A DNA stretch of 64,000 nucleotides from Bryobacterales bacterium (GTDB taxonomy: Bacteria; Acidobacteriota; Terriglobia; Bryobacterales; Bryobacteraceae). A model generated the notes under the pieces. The model searched no databases. It was not told the DNA's origin and saw only the letters and a program-made list of their open reading frames with translations. Each line of letters starts with the position of its first letter. The first letter of the stretch is position 1. Positions 44,566 through 54,100 of this stretch are shown here, piece after piece. A program made the translations under genes and the position numbers. Location of the stretch: contig JAFAQY010000023.1 in assembly GCA_019261985.1 (NCBI GenBank), forward strand, positions 26,711 through 90,710, read 5' to 3'.

Positions 44566-45459
44566 ATGAGTGACGTTCTAAACCGAGCTCTTCTCGTAAC
44601 CGGCGCCTCGGGACAATTGGGACGGCGAGTCGTCTCATTGCTTCTTGAACGGCAGGCGGGCCGCGTGATCGCGGCAACGCGCACCCCCGATAAGATCGCC
44701 GACCTCGCTGAACGCGGCGCAGAGGTGCGGCGCGCGGACTTCGAAGATCCCGCCTCACTCGCCGCGGCGTTCGCAGGCGTGGAACGCATGCTGATGATCA
44801 GCACGGATGCGATCGATAAGCCGGGACGACGGCTGAAACAGCACCAAAACGCGGTGGAGGTGGCCGCGCGTACCGGCGTTAAACATATCGTCTATACGTC
44901 GATGCCCAACCCGGAGGTTTCCCCGGTGATCTTCGCCCCCGACCACCTCGGCACGGAGCAGGCGATCGCGGCTAGCGGAATGACCTACACGATTCTTCGC
45001 CACAACTGGTATGCGGACTTCCTGGTCGCAACCCTTAAGCAGGCGGCAGCGACTGGGGAGTTGTTTGCCGCCGCGCGCGAAGGCGGAGCCGCTTATGTGA
45101 CCCGCGGCGATTGTGCGCAATGCGATGCCGCGGCGCTGGTTTCCACGGATACTGGAAAACGCACACTGAATGTGACGGGGCCAACTGTGGTAACTTTCGC
45201 GGAATTGGCGCAAATCACGACCAAGCTTACAGGTAAGCCTGTGCGATATGTCGCTGTCACCCCCGGCGAGCGCAAAGACCAACTGGTGAAAGCAGGACTG
45301 CCCCCGGTTGTCGCGGAGATCATGGTGTCTTCGCAAGTCGCGATGGCGCAAGGAACGATGGGTCCTGCCAGCACGGATGTCCAAACCCTTACGGGTCACC
45401 CGCCAATCAGCGTCGAGCATTTCCTTTCCGGTCAGCGGCCGGCACTCACAGGAGCTTAG
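44566..45459 (+). CDS. QorB-like NAD(P)H-binding quinone reductase (atypical SDR, NmrA type)
   Basis: From ATG 44566 the protein has 297 residues. The Rossmann motif LLVTGASGQLGRRVV lies at about 8-22, followed by AATRTPDKIADLAERGAEVR and VKHIVYTSMPNPEVSPV. SGMTYTILRHNWYADFL and the C-terminal PVRYVAVTPGERKDQLVKAG fit the QOR2/NmrA-like family, which reduces quinones with NADPH or senses the NADP ratio. It follows the sigma factor by 75 bp in the same direction and could be in its regulon. Confidence 0.88.
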   Translation: MSDVLNRALLVTGASGQLGRRVVSLLLERQAGRVIAATRTPDKIADLAERGAEVRRADFEDPASLAAAFAGVERMLMISTDAIDKPGRRLKQHQNAVEVAARTGVKHIVYTSMPNPEVSPVIFAPDHLGTEQAIAASGMTYTILRHNWYADFLVATLKQAAATGELFAAAREGGAAYVTRGDCAQCDAAALVSTDTGKRTLNVTGPTVVTFAELAQITTKLTGKPVRYVAVTPGERKDQLVKAGLPPVVAEIMVSSQVAMAQGTMGPASTDVQTLTGHPPISVEHFLSGQRPALTGA

Positions 45460-45486
45460 GATCCAACAAGACAAATAGGATAGGAA

Positions 45487-46350
45487 ATGATGAACCGGAA
45501 AGGCATTCTGTGTCTACTCATCGCCGCGCTCGCGGGATGCACCAAAACCGATAACACTACAGATCAGCGGCCCGCCATCGTCCACATGCTGGACGGAACC
45601 GACGTCAGCGGCACGATTACGGCGACTTCCCCTAAGGAACTGACGATCGCTCAAGCGGACCAAACTTCGCGAGTGATTCCGATGAATCAGGTGAAGGCGA
45701 TCGAATATGCGGAGACGACGCCTGCGACTCCGGCGACTACCGCCGCTTCGGCCGCGCCACCATCCATCGATGCAAGCCATGAAAATCACTACCATCCTCT
45801 GCAATCGGCGATTCAAACCCAGACTTACGTATTAGCGGTAGGAACCGAGCTTCCAGTCCGCACGGAGGAAACGATCGATTCCGCGCGGGCCGTTCAAGGC
45901 CAGACGTATGCAGCGGAGATTGCAAGGAATGTTAGGGATGAATCCGGCGCGGTCGTGATACCCGCCGGGTCTAACGCGAAAATCCTGATCAAGTCGGCCG
46001 CCAAGGGCGGGCATATCCGCGGCGCATCGGATCTGGTGCTCGATCTGGAATCGGTGTCGATTGAGGGGCAATCTTACCATCTCATCACCAACGACATTGA
46101 AAAGCGCGGCGCTTCGGGAGTCGGCGAGAACAAACGCACGGCGGAATTCTCGGGTGGAGGGGCGGTAGTGGGTGCGATCATCGGCGCCATCGCGGGCGGC
46201 GGCAAAGGCGCGGCCATCGGCGCGGGTTCGGGCGCCGGGGCCGGCGCGGCTACGCAGATTTTGACCAAGGGAGCGGCCGTCCGAGTCCCGGCGGAGAGTA
46301 TTCTCACGTTTAAGCTGGATCGCGCTTTGCGAGTCACGGAACAGCAGTAG
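45487..46350 (+). CDS. Lipoprotein with glycine-zipper segment
   Basis: The 287-residue protein begins with a lipoprotein signal ([12 protein letters not shown], lipid on Cys18). A small beta domain follows ([33 protein letters not shown]), then a Pro/Thr/Ala linker and a second domain ([40 protein letters not shown]) with a glycine zipper ([20 protein letters not shown]) and a closing [17 protein letters not shown]. The second part is reminiscent of VirB10/TrbI-like beta-barrels, but no secretion genes are near. The function is unknown. AGGATAGGAA precedes the ATG. Confidence 0.8.
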   Translation: MMNRKGILCLLIAALAGCTKTDNTTDQRPAIVHMLDGTDVSGTITATSPKELTIAQADQTSRVIPMNQVKAIEYAETTPATPATTAASAAPPSIDASHENHYHPLQSAIQTQTYVLAVGTELPVRTEETIDSARAVQGQTYAAEIARNVRDESGAVVIPAGSNAKILIKSAAKGGHIRGASDLVLDLESVSIEGQSYHLITNDIEKRGASGVGENKRTAEFSGGGAVVGAIIGAIAGGGKGAAIGAGSGAGAGAATQILTKGAAVRVPAESILTFKLDRALRVTEQQ

Positions 46351-46388
46351 CGCAAGGCACGAAGCGTTCTTATTTCGTCCGCGCAGGA

Positions 46389-46580
46389 TTATCGCCGAGA
46401 CTTTTCCGGCTGTCTCACCGGCGGCTTCTCGAAAACGTCATCTCGCGGCGGTTCAATCAGCGCATCATCCACGTCGATTTCCACATTCGCGTCATTGGGC
46501 TCGGTGGGCGGGTCCACGATTGGCGCCGGAGGGTCCGAAGGGTCTTTCCGCGGAACAGGCGATTTGTAGTTTTCGGGCAT
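46389..46580 (-). CDS. Small acidic, proline-rich hypothetical protein
   Basis: A 63-residue hydrophilic protein, without helices or cysteines, made of Pro, Asp and Glu-rich pieces (SDPPAPIVDPPTEPNDANVE, IDVDDALIEPP) and likely disordered. There is no clear ribosome binding site before the ATG at 46580. It occupies a gap between two same-strand genes but runs the other way. Coding status is plausible from its composition but not certain. Confidence 0.45.
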   Translation of the reverse strand: MPENYKSPVPRKDPSDPPAPIVDPPTEPNDANVEIDVDDALIEPPRDDVFEKPPVRQPEKSRR

Positions 46581-46671
46581 ATACAGGCGAGGCGTTCAAC
46601 AGCGAAGCCGTTTCCGTTGTTCGGAGCGAATGGTTTGCTGTTTGCTAAATAAATCGACGAGGAAAGACTCT

Positions 46672-47520
46672 ATGCCGAGCGATTTACATCCTGTTGAATA
46701 TGTTGAACGGCGCACGGATACGCCGCACACTCCTGTGGAGGCGCACTCGTCGGGTGTGTCTTGGGGAGCGGTGATCGGCGGCGCCGTCGTTGCCGCCGCA
46801 ATCTATCTGATTTTGCTTGCTTTAGGCGCGGGGTTTGAGTTGTCCGCGATTTCGCCTTGGGCCGGCGCGGGCCTGTCCGCGACAGCGCTTGGCGGCGCCG
46901 CCATCGCGTGGCTGTTTGTCAGTGAAATTATCGCGTCCGGGCTGGGCGGCTATTTGACGGGTCGCTTACGTACAAAATGGACCTCCGTGCACAACGATGA
47001 GGTATTTTTTCGCGATACCGCTAATGGTTTCTTAGCTTGGGCGGTGGCGTTGGTTGCCAGCGCCGCGTTTCTATCCTCCGCGGCGGCCATGATGACCGGC
47101 CGCACTGCGCAGGAGCGCGCGGTGACCGAACCGGCCGCTGCGGCCGTTTCTGGGCCAGAAGCGTACTTCGTGGACGCCCTTTTTCGGTCGAGCCGCCCAG
47201 CTCCAGAAAATCAAGACGCCGTTGTGCGCGCCGAAGCCGGGCGAATAATCGCGAACGGGCTGCGGCAGGATCAAATGCCGCCGGCCGACCAGAACTACCT
47301 GGCGCAGACGATCGCCGCGAGGACGGGTATAACCCAGGCTGAAGCCGAACAGCGGATGTCGGATGTTATGACCCAGGTTCGGCAATCGGCCGATCAGGCG
47401 CGAAAAACCACTGCTCGTGCTTTGCTTTGGTTATTTGTGTCGCTGTTGGCGGGCGCCTTCAGCGCCAGCATTGCCGCCACTATCGGCGGTCGCCAGCGCG
47501 ATCAAGTGCGCGCGGCGTAA
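46672..47520 (+). CDS. Membrane protein of unknown function, three to four helices
   Basis: From ATG 46672, preceded by GAGGAAAG, the protein has 282 residues. After a hydrophilic head it shows helices at about 30-55 (WGAVIGGAVVAAAIYLILLA), 65-95 (TALGGAAIAWLFVSEIIASG), 120-145 and at the C-terminus (ALLWLFVSLLAGAFSASIAA). The soluble loop between (QDAVVRAEAGRIIANGLRQD, GITQAEAEQRMSDVMTQVRQ) is helical. Proteins of this kind occur widely beside stress genes; I know no assigned role. A 26-residue peptide gene follows 22 bp later. Confidence 0.8.
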   Translation: MPSDLHPVEYVERRTDTPHTPVEAHSSGVSWGAVIGGAVVAAAIYLILLALGAGFELSAISPWAGAGLSATALGGAAIAWLFVSEIIASGLGGYLTGRLRTKWTSVHNDEVFFRDTANGFLAWAVALVASAAFLSSAAAMMTGRTAQERAVTEPAAAAVSGPEAYFVDALFRSSRPAPENQDAVVRAEAGRIIANGLRQDQMPPADQNYLAQTIAARTGITQAEAEQRMSDVMTQVRQSADQARKTTARALLWLFVSLLAGAFSASIAATIGGRQRDQVRAA

Positions 47521-47542
47521 AGCACATTGGAGGAGATGAGTC

Positions 47543-47623
47543 ATGCGTTCGATATTATTGTATTTAATTGGCATTCCGATCCCGATTATTTTGTTGCTTG
47601 CGCTTTTCACGCACCATTTTTAA
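47543..47623 (+). CDS. 26-residue hydrophobic peptide
   Basis: A short gene with a strong GGAGGAG ribosome binding site encodes 26 residues with one hydrophobic helix (SILLYLIGIPIPIILLLALF) and a THHF end. The IGIPIPII core resembles tiny conserved membrane peptides found in other bacteria next to membrane or stress genes, as I recall; this could not be checked. It lies 22 bp after the membrane-protein gene and ends one base before the likely TTG start of the phospholipase-like gene, so all three may be one transcript. Confidence 0.6.
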   Translation: MRSILLYLIGIPIPIILLLALFTHHF

Positions 47624-47624
47624 T

Positions 47625-48833
47625 TTGGATCGTAAGTACTGTCTGGCTGTCGGTCTCGTCGTGCTTGCCGGGCATGCCTATGCGTACTCGGTACTCACGC
47701 ATGAAGCTCTAATCGACGGCACGTGGGATAACGGGATTAAGCCGCTGCTGCTGGCGCGCTTTCCGAATACCAGCCCGGACGATCTTCGCACCGCCCATGC
47801 ATATGCATATGGGGGAGCCATTATCCAGGACATGGGCTATTATCCGCTCGGCAGCAAGTTCTTCAGCGATCTGACCCACTACACGCGAAGCGGCGATTTT
47901 GTTGCCGCGCTGCTGCGCGACGCCCAGGATGTAAACGAATACGGCTTCGCTCTGGGCACGCTGGCGCACTATGTTGCCGATAACGTGGGCCATCCTGTCG
48001 CCGTGAATCGCGCGGTGCCGATGTCTTATCCGAAACTGCGTCAAAAATATGGGCCTGTTGTCACCTACGAGGACGATCCGGGCGCGCATCTGAAAACCGA
48101 ATTCGCCTTCGACGTGGTCCAGGTTGCGCGCGGTAAGTACGCTTCGGAAAACTATCACGACTTCATCGGGTTCAAAGTATCGAAGCCGCTTCTGGAGCGA
48201 GCATTCGCGGAAACGTACAGCCTGGAACTAAAGACGATCTTTCACGATCTTGACCTCGCGCTGGGAACCTATCGTTTTTCGGTAAGCAAGGTAATTCCCG
48301 AGATGACGCGGACCGCATGGTCCGCAAAAAAAGGAGACATCCAGAAGCTGCAGGCAGGCATGACGCAACGAAGATTCGTTTATCGCGTAAATCGCGCCAG
48401 CTACCAAAAAGAGTGGCAACAGCATTACTCCCAGCCCGGTGCGGGCACACGCTTCCTGGGATTCTTATTCCGCATCATTCCGAAAGTAGGGCCATTCAGG
48501 GCGCTGGCTTTCAAAGTGCCGACGGCGCAAGAGGAGGCTCTGTTTCTCACCAGCTTCAAAGAAACCACGGACCGTTATCGCAGTTTGCTCGGAGAGGTGG
48601 CAGCCGGGGGGCTGCGGCTTGCGAACGAGAATTTCGATACAGGCAAGCCCACCCGTAAAGGCGATTACCGGAAAGCGGACGAAACGTATGCGAAGCTTCT
48701 GGAGAATTTGGATGGGCAGCCAAATATCTCCTCTGAGCTGCGGGCGAACATCAGCGCGTTTTACGATGGGGGCGCCCAACCCGAATCGGAAAAAGCGCGG
48801 AGGGAATTGGCGGCTCTTCGCAACAGGAATTAA
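47625..48833 (+). CDS. Exported zinc-dependent phospholipase C-like protein
   Basis: With the TTG at 47625 as start the protein has 402 residues and a good signal peptide (RKYCLAVGLVVLAGHAYA); the frame further upstream lies in the peptide gene and is unlikely. The mature protein begins YSVLTHEALID, and shows GGAIIQDMGYYPLGSKFFSD, then DLTHYTRSGDF and LGTLAHYVADNVGHPVAVNR. These His/Asp-rich blocks match the zinc-dependent phospholipase C/S1-P1 nuclease-like fold with its three-metal site. The substrate is not known. No clear ribosome binding site precedes the TTG; coupling to the peptide gene is probable. Confidence 0.83.
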   Translation: MDRKYCLAVGLVVLAGHAYAYSVLTHEALIDGTWDNGIKPLLLARFPNTSPDDLRTAHAYAYGGAIIQDMGYYPLGSKFFSDLTHYTRSGDFVAALLRDAQDVNEYGFALGTLAHYVADNVGHPVAVNRAVPMSYPKLRQKYGPVVTYEDDPGAHLKTEFAFDVVQVARGKYASENYHDFIGFKVSKPLLERAFAETYSLELKTIFHDLDLALGTYRFSVSKVIPEMTRTAWSAKKGDIQKLQAGMTQRRFVYRVNRASYQKEWQQHYSQPGAGTRFLGFLFRIIPKVGPFRALAFKVPTAQEEALFLTSFKETTDRYRSLLGEVAAGGLRLANENFDTGKPTRKGDYRKADETYAKLLENLDGQPNISSELRANISAFYDGGAQPESEKARRELAALRNRN

Positions 48834-48876
48834 GCTGGCTTTTCGGCCGCCAGACCACAGCGCACATCAGAGCGAT

Positions 48877-48920
48877 GTGGGGCAGGTCAAACCTGCGGCG
48901 GGTTGCAAACCAGCTTGGTG
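48877..48920. repeat. Truncated GTGGGGCAGG-type palindrome
   Basis: GTGGGGCAGGTCAAACCTGC followed by GGCGGGTTGCAAACCAGC: the left half of the interspersed element, without its right half. It sits in the 168-bp gap between the convergent phospholipase-like and NrfD genes. The rest of the gap shows nothing recognisable. Confidence 0.65.
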
Positions 48921-49001
48921 GCGGAATTGGAAGCCCTCGTAGGCATCCAAACTTCGTTAGCATCCCCAACTGAAGGTTCCGCGGACATTCGCGCTTGCGA
49001 G

Positions 49002-50087
49002 CTATCCGGTTCGCTCCAGTGCGCTGCCTCCGTGCCCCGCGCGCTGCTGGTGAAATGCAGCGCGCGGGTCGCGGGCCGATGCGACTCCCGCCTGTTGTAC
49101 AGCAAACCGCAGCATCAGCGAGCCCGCGCCGGCGAGCGCGCCGGCGACGATTCTTTTCTTGCGCGTCTGTCGCGGAAGCAGTGACGTGATCAAGCCGGCG
49201 GCGGTAAGAGCAGAGGCCAACTTCCACAGCGCGCCGCTCAAGCCTTTTTTCAGAGGCCGGCCCACTCGCGGCACTTCCGCCACGCGCTTCTCCATCGCGT
49301 AAGTCGAGGCCAGTTCCGCAGCCATGCCCGCAATACCGAACACGCGCGTTACTTTCGCGGCTCGCCGGTCTTGAAAGATCGCGCCCATCAATGCTCCTGC
49401 GCTTGCGGCAGCGGAAGCGCCAAACAGCAGCGGCAGAACGCACCGCGACTCCTGCCAAACGGGAATTGCCGAGGTTCCGACGAGCACACCGGTGTACGTT
49501 GCCAGCGCAACGCCCAGCACGCCGGAAGTGTATCCGGCGGCTTCGCCGATCCAGCGGAAAAGCCCCGGCTTGGCGCGGGCGAACAGTGCCGCTGTAATCG
49601 CAGCGCTCGGCGCGCCGGCTAAAATCCAAGCGCCCATGTTCATCGGCGACGTCGGCCGGAACACGCGCAGCATGTAGAGGAAACGCTCGGGGCGGCCGAG
49701 GTCCGCAATCAACAAAGCCGCGCTAATTGAGGATCCGATCACGCCAACTCGATGACAACGGCGTACCAATGCATCCAGAGCGCCGGAGCGATCAAGCTGT
49801 GCCGCGGCTCCCAATGCGAACGTCGCTCCGGAGAGGCCCCCTACGAAATAATATGCCGGGATGAAACCTTTCCAGACGGGCTCCTTTAACATGGGCCGGT
49901 CGTAATACGTGGGATCGGAGGCGTCGGGCTCCGGAAGCGTTTGCCACGTTTGTGCGATGCGCGCCAGATGGTCTTCAACCGGTCCCGCCTCTTGATGCGC
50001 CGCCTCGCCTATCAACTCTGCCACGCTTTCGTCGATGTCTCGCCCGTCTGTTTGTGGATGGATCGCTTCCGCTTGTAATACGTTCAT
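49002..50087 (-). CDS. NrfD/PsrC-type membrane subunit of formate dehydrogenase
   Basis: The 361-residue protein has a hydrophilic head of about 70 residues and eight or so membrane helices. NrfD-type features are the WKGFIPAYYFVGGLSGATFA start of helix 1, LLIADLGRPERFLYMLRVFR, and SPMNMGAWILAGAPSAAITA. NrfD subunits hold the quinone site and pass electrons to or from the Fe-S subunit. It is the last gene of the formate dehydrogenase group; 263 bp of repeats separate it from the Fe-S subunit gene, which could reduce its expression or provide its own promoter. Confidence 0.92.
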   Translation of the reverse strand: MNVLQAEAIHPQTDGRDIDESVAELIGEAAHQEAGPVEDHLARIAQTWQTLPEPDASDPTYYDRPMLKEPVWKGFIPAYYFVGGLSGATFALGAAAQLDRSGALDALVRRCHRVGVIGSSISAALLIADLGRPERFLYMLRVFRPTSPMNMGAWILAGAPSAAITAALFARAKPGLFRWIGEAAGYTSGVLGVALATYTGVLVGTSAIPVWQESRCVLPLLFGASAAASAGALMGAIFQDRRAAKVTRVFGIAGMAAELASTYAMEKRVAEVPRVGRPLKKGLSGALWKLASALTAAGLITSLLPRQTRKKRIVAGALAGAGSLMLRFAVQQAGVASARDPRAAFHQQRAGHGGSALERTG

Positions 50088-50097
50088 CGCCTTCCTT

Positions 50098-50405
50098 CCT
50101 GCGGCGGGTTGCTAACCCGCCTGGCCGCGGTTTCACAGACCGCGCAGCGCGATTGGCAATCGCGCGCAGGATAGCATCCTGCCCCACTACGCTCTTCCTC
50201 CGCAGCCAAATAGAACCGACCCCGCTGCGAGTAATCCGAGGAGTGGGGCGCAGCTTGCCAACCTGCGGCGGGTTGCTAACCCGCCTGGCCACGGTTGCAC
50301 AGGCCGCGCAGCGCGATTGGCAATCGCGCGCAGGATGGCATCCTGCCCCACTACGGTCTTCCTCCGCGGCCCAATAAAACCGACCCCGCCGCTAACAAAC
50401 CGAGA
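50098..50405. repeat. Tandem duplication: GTGGGGCAGG palindrome plus 3' end of the Fe-S subunit gene
   Basis: Two units offset by 164 bp: bases 50101-50228 and 50265-50392 are about 90 percent alike by eye. Each contains the right part of the palindrome (GCGGCGGGTTGCTAACCCGC, GCGCGATTGGCAATCGCGCG, ATCCTGCCCCAC) and then, on the minus strand, a tail of the Fe-S subunit. The genuine tail ends GSVLLGRGGRP-stop (50351-50400); the extra copy reads LGLLAAGSVLFGCGGRA-stop (50187-50240) and has no start. The duplication therefore carried coding sequence with the repeat. Confidence 0.8.
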
Positions 50406-51139
50406 CCCAACGCCGCCGCTGCCATCGCTCCCCAGGTTTGCCCGGCCTGCTTCGACGGAGTGACAGGATCCGGAGGCAAATTGTAGACCTCGGGCTTGTC
50501 CGCCAAAAGAAAGAACGCGTTCAAACCTTCCGTCCCGGGCTGCGATTCGGCATCGGCCCCGTACAAATAAGCTTCCTGCATGCCGTGCTCATGCACCTGA
50601 TCCACTCGCGCGTGTGCATATCTTCTTAACTCGTCCAGCTCACCGAATTGGATCGATTCGGTCGGGCACGCTTTGGCGCACGCCGGCTGCATGTTTTCGC
50701 GCAAACGGTCGTAGCATAGCGTGCACTTCCAAGCGCGGCCATCGTCGTCGCGTCGGTCGATTACGCCGAACGGGCAGCTTACGACGCAGTAACCGCAGCC
50801 ATTGCAAATGTCGGGCTGAACATATACGGAGTCGAACTCGGTGCGCATGATCGCGCCGGTGGGGCAGCTTTCCAGGCACCCGGCGCGCGCGCAATGTTTG
50901 CAAACGTCCGACGAGAACAGCCACGAAAACGCGCCCGAGTCCTGATTCGACAGCGCTACCGGCCTTTCGATGAACGCCACATGCCTCCACGTGGACGCTC
51001 CCAAGTGGATGGTGTTGTCGTAAGACATGCCCGTGAAATGGAATCCATCCTCCGGAAGCTGGTTCCACTGTTTGCAGGCGACTTCGCAGGCTTTGCATCC
51101 GATGCACAGCGTAGTGTCGGTGAAGAACCCTTTGGCCAT
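50351..51139 (-). CDS. Formate dehydrogenase iron-sulfur (beta) subunit
   Basis: The start is ATG 51139, one base after the stop of the catalytic subunit gene. The 262-residue protein has four ferredoxin-type Cys groups: CIGCKACEVAC, CKHCARAGCLESCP, CNGCGYCVVSCP and CTLCYDRLRENMQPACAKACP (shown as one run of spaced Cys), enough for four [4Fe-4S] clusters, as in FdnH/HybA-like subunits. One C-terminal helix (AAAALGLGLLAAGSVLLG) anchors it in the membrane. It conducts electrons between the molybdo- or tungstopterin subunit and the NrfD quinone site. Its last codons are duplicated downstream together with a repeat. Confidence 0.95.
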   Translation of the reverse strand: MAKGFFTDTTLCIGCKACEVACKQWNQLPEDGFHFTGMSYDNTIHLGASTWRHVAFIERPVALSNQDSGAFSWLFSSDVCKHCARAGCLESCPTGAIMRTEFDSVYVQPDICNGCGYCVVSCPFGVIDRRDDDGRAWKCTLCYDRLRENMQPACAKACPTESIQFGELDELRRYAHARVDQVHEHGMQEAYLYGADAESQPGTEGLNAFFLLADKPEVYNLPPDPVTPSKQAGQTWGAMAAAALGLGLLAAGSVLLGRGGRP

Positions 51140-51140
51140 C

Positions 51141-54100
51141 TCAGACGTTTCCTTCCTTCGTTTCGAGCGCTTTGAAGCCGTGCTGGCCGCCAGGCCGGTA
51201 ACGCGCTTGCGGCAGGTCGCGCCTCCATTCTTCGGGGGCAACATCCGCCACGAAGGGTCCGCTAGTTATGTGCCGCCGGTTTCTACTGTGGCGGCCCGGT
51301 TGAATATCACCTGTGAATGCCTTCGAGTCTTGAATCGAGACATTGGGGTCGGCGACGAAGCACAATAAATCGTTCGCCGCATCGCCCGTGACCAGTCCCT
51401 TAGTCGACCAGTGATACGGCAAGCCGATCTGGTGAATGATCTGGCCGTTCATACGCAGCGGCCGCATTCTTTCCGTCACCAGCACTCGAGCCTCGATTTC
51501 CGCTCGCGCCGTGCAGATCGTAGCCCAGCCGCCGTTCTTGAGTCCGCGCGCGGATGCCAATTCTGGTGAGACCTCGCAAAACATCTCCGGCTGGAGTTCC
51601 GATAACCAGCCCAGCCAGCGGCTCATTCCACCGGCTGTGTGATGCTCAGTCAGGCGATACGTGGTCAGCACGAACGGGAATCGAGGATCGCCATAAGGCC
51701 GGTGGTAGGGATTGTCCTCTCGCTGCCACTCCATTCGCTCGGGATTGCACTGCTGACCGTAGAGCGGATTATTCACCACCGATTCTTGCGGCTCGTAATG
51801 CGTGGGGAGCGGACCGTCGTGCAAACCAGTCGCCACGTAGATCCATCCTTTGCCGTCCGCCTGCATCACGAATGGGTCGTCGCCGGCGATTGTCTCTTTG
51901 CCGCGTGCGCCTTTCGCGGGACGGTACCAGGGCGGCCTGTCGACAATGAAATCGGGCGTATCGTAACCAACCCACTCTTGTTTTTCCCGATCCCACCACA
52001 CCAGCTTCTTGCGCTCGCTCCAAGGATTTCCGTCAGGATCTGCGGACGCGCGGTTGTACAGAATATGGCGATTGTGCGGCCATGCCCAGCCCCATTCGCC
52101 GGCAACCCAGTTCTGTTCCCAATGCGGCTTCCGTCGCGCCGGCATATTCTTGCCGTCGCGATAGCACCCCGAATAGATCCAGCAGCCGCACGCCGTGGAA
52201 CCATCATCCTTTAACGATGTGAACCCTTCTACAGGCTTGCCATCCGCGACGGTGTAGCCATTGATTTCGCGCAGAATCGCCGCGGCATCCGGCTCCTCGG
52301 CCGGACCTTTCACCGGGTACTCCCAAGTGAGGTCGCGCAGCGGCCAGTTCCTTTGCCGATCGTATTCATTCGCGTATTTCTGCTTCAGCCTCCTTCCGAG
52401 ATGGAAAATGAAGCCGAGTTCGCTGCGCGCATCGCCTGGCGGCTCAATTGCCTTGTGATGCCATTGCAGCAGCCGCTGCGTGTTGGTGAAGCAGCCGTCT
52501 TTTTCCGTATGCGCAGCGGCGGGGAAGAAGAAAACTTCGGTCTTGATGTCTTCGGGCCTGACCTCGCCGCGCTCGATTTCGGGCGCGGCGCGCCAGAATT
52601 CGGCGGTTTCCGTAAGCACCAGATCGCGGACAACCAGCCAATCGAGTTTCCGCAATCCCTTCCGCTGGAGCGAGCCGTTCGTCGATCCAACTACCGGATT
52701 CTCGCCCATGACGAAATACCCTCTGACTTGGCCGTCTGCCATGCAGGCAACGGTATTCATGTGCGAATGGTCGCCGGTAATGGCGGGCAGGTAGTCGTAG
52801 CACCAACCGTTCTCGAGTTTCGCCGCATCGCCGAACCAAGCCTTCATCAGCGAGACTATGTACTTCGGAAATTCACCCCACCAGCCCGAGGGCGAGGTGT
52901 TGAGCTGGACGTACGTATTAAAATCCGTGTCGTGTTTTGCCTTGGGCATCGGCAGATAGCCGGGCAGGAGATTGTAGAGCGTCGGAATGTCCGTCGAGCC
53001 TTGAATGGAAGCGTGGCCCCGCAGCGCCATAATGCCGCCGCCGGGCCGTCCCATGTTGCCGAGCAGCAGTTGAATAATCGCGGCAGTTCGGATGTATTGC
53101 ACTCCGGTTATGTGCTGCGTCCAGCCCACGGCGTAGCAGAACGCGGACGTGCGTTCTCGGCCGGAGTTCTTACAGAGTTCCTCGGCGACCTTCAACAATA
53201 GACGCTTGTCGACCCCGCAGCACTGCTCCACCATCTCCGGCGTGTAGCGCGCGAAGTGGCGCTTGAGCACTTGAAACACGCAGCGCGGGTCCTGCAAGGT
53301 CGGGTCGGTATGTTCGGCGGAGACCGGCCTGCGTTGGATTTTACCCGTTTCGCTCTCTCTTGCTCCGGCAGCCGCCTGTACATCGACTCCCTCATACGAC
53401 CACGTCTGCTTGTCATACATGCCCTTGTCCTGTTCCCAGCCGCTGAACAGGCCGTTGTAATCCTCTACATCCCCGAATTTCTCATCGATAATCGCCGCCG
53501 CATTGGTGTAATTGACGATGTAGTCGCGAAAGTAGCGCTCGTTTTCGAGGATGTAGTGAATGATGCCGCCCAGGAATGCGATGTCGCTGCCGGCCCGAAT
53601 CGGCACATGCACGTTGGCTACGGCGCTGGTGCGGGTAAAACGTGGATCGACGTGGATGATGGTCGCCCCACGCTCCCGAGCTTTCATCACCCAGCGGAAA
53701 CCAACGGGGTGGCACTCGGCCATATTCGAGCCTTGGATGACGATGCAATCGGCATTCTGCAAATCCTGCTGAAACGTCGTCGCGCCGCCTCTTCCGAAGG
53801 AGGTCCCCAAACTGGGGACAGTCGAGGAATGTCAAATACGGGCCTGATTCTCGACCTGAAGAATCCCAAGCGAGGTCAACAGTTTCTTGATCAGGTAGTT
53901 CTCTTCGTTATCCAGAGTCGCGCCGCCGAGGTGCGCGATCGCCATGGTTCTGCGTAGCGGGTGTCCGTCCTCGTCCTTGTCTTGCCAATTTTCGTCGCGC
54001 GTCGTTTTAACGCGATCCGCGACCATGTCGAGCGCCTGTTCCAGCGGGATGGTCTCCCAACGTTTCGAGTACGGCGCGCGATACAAAACGTGATGGACAC

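Noticed and set aside
50098..50405. CRISPR array
   Set aside because: Only two long units with coding sequence between them; no short repeats with regular spacers here or elsewhere in the window.
51141..53810. Free-standing 889-residue molybdopterin oxidoreductase
   Set aside because: It lacks the N-terminal Fe-S motif, and the missing part lies upstream in the same frame across a single UGA with a Sec-type context.
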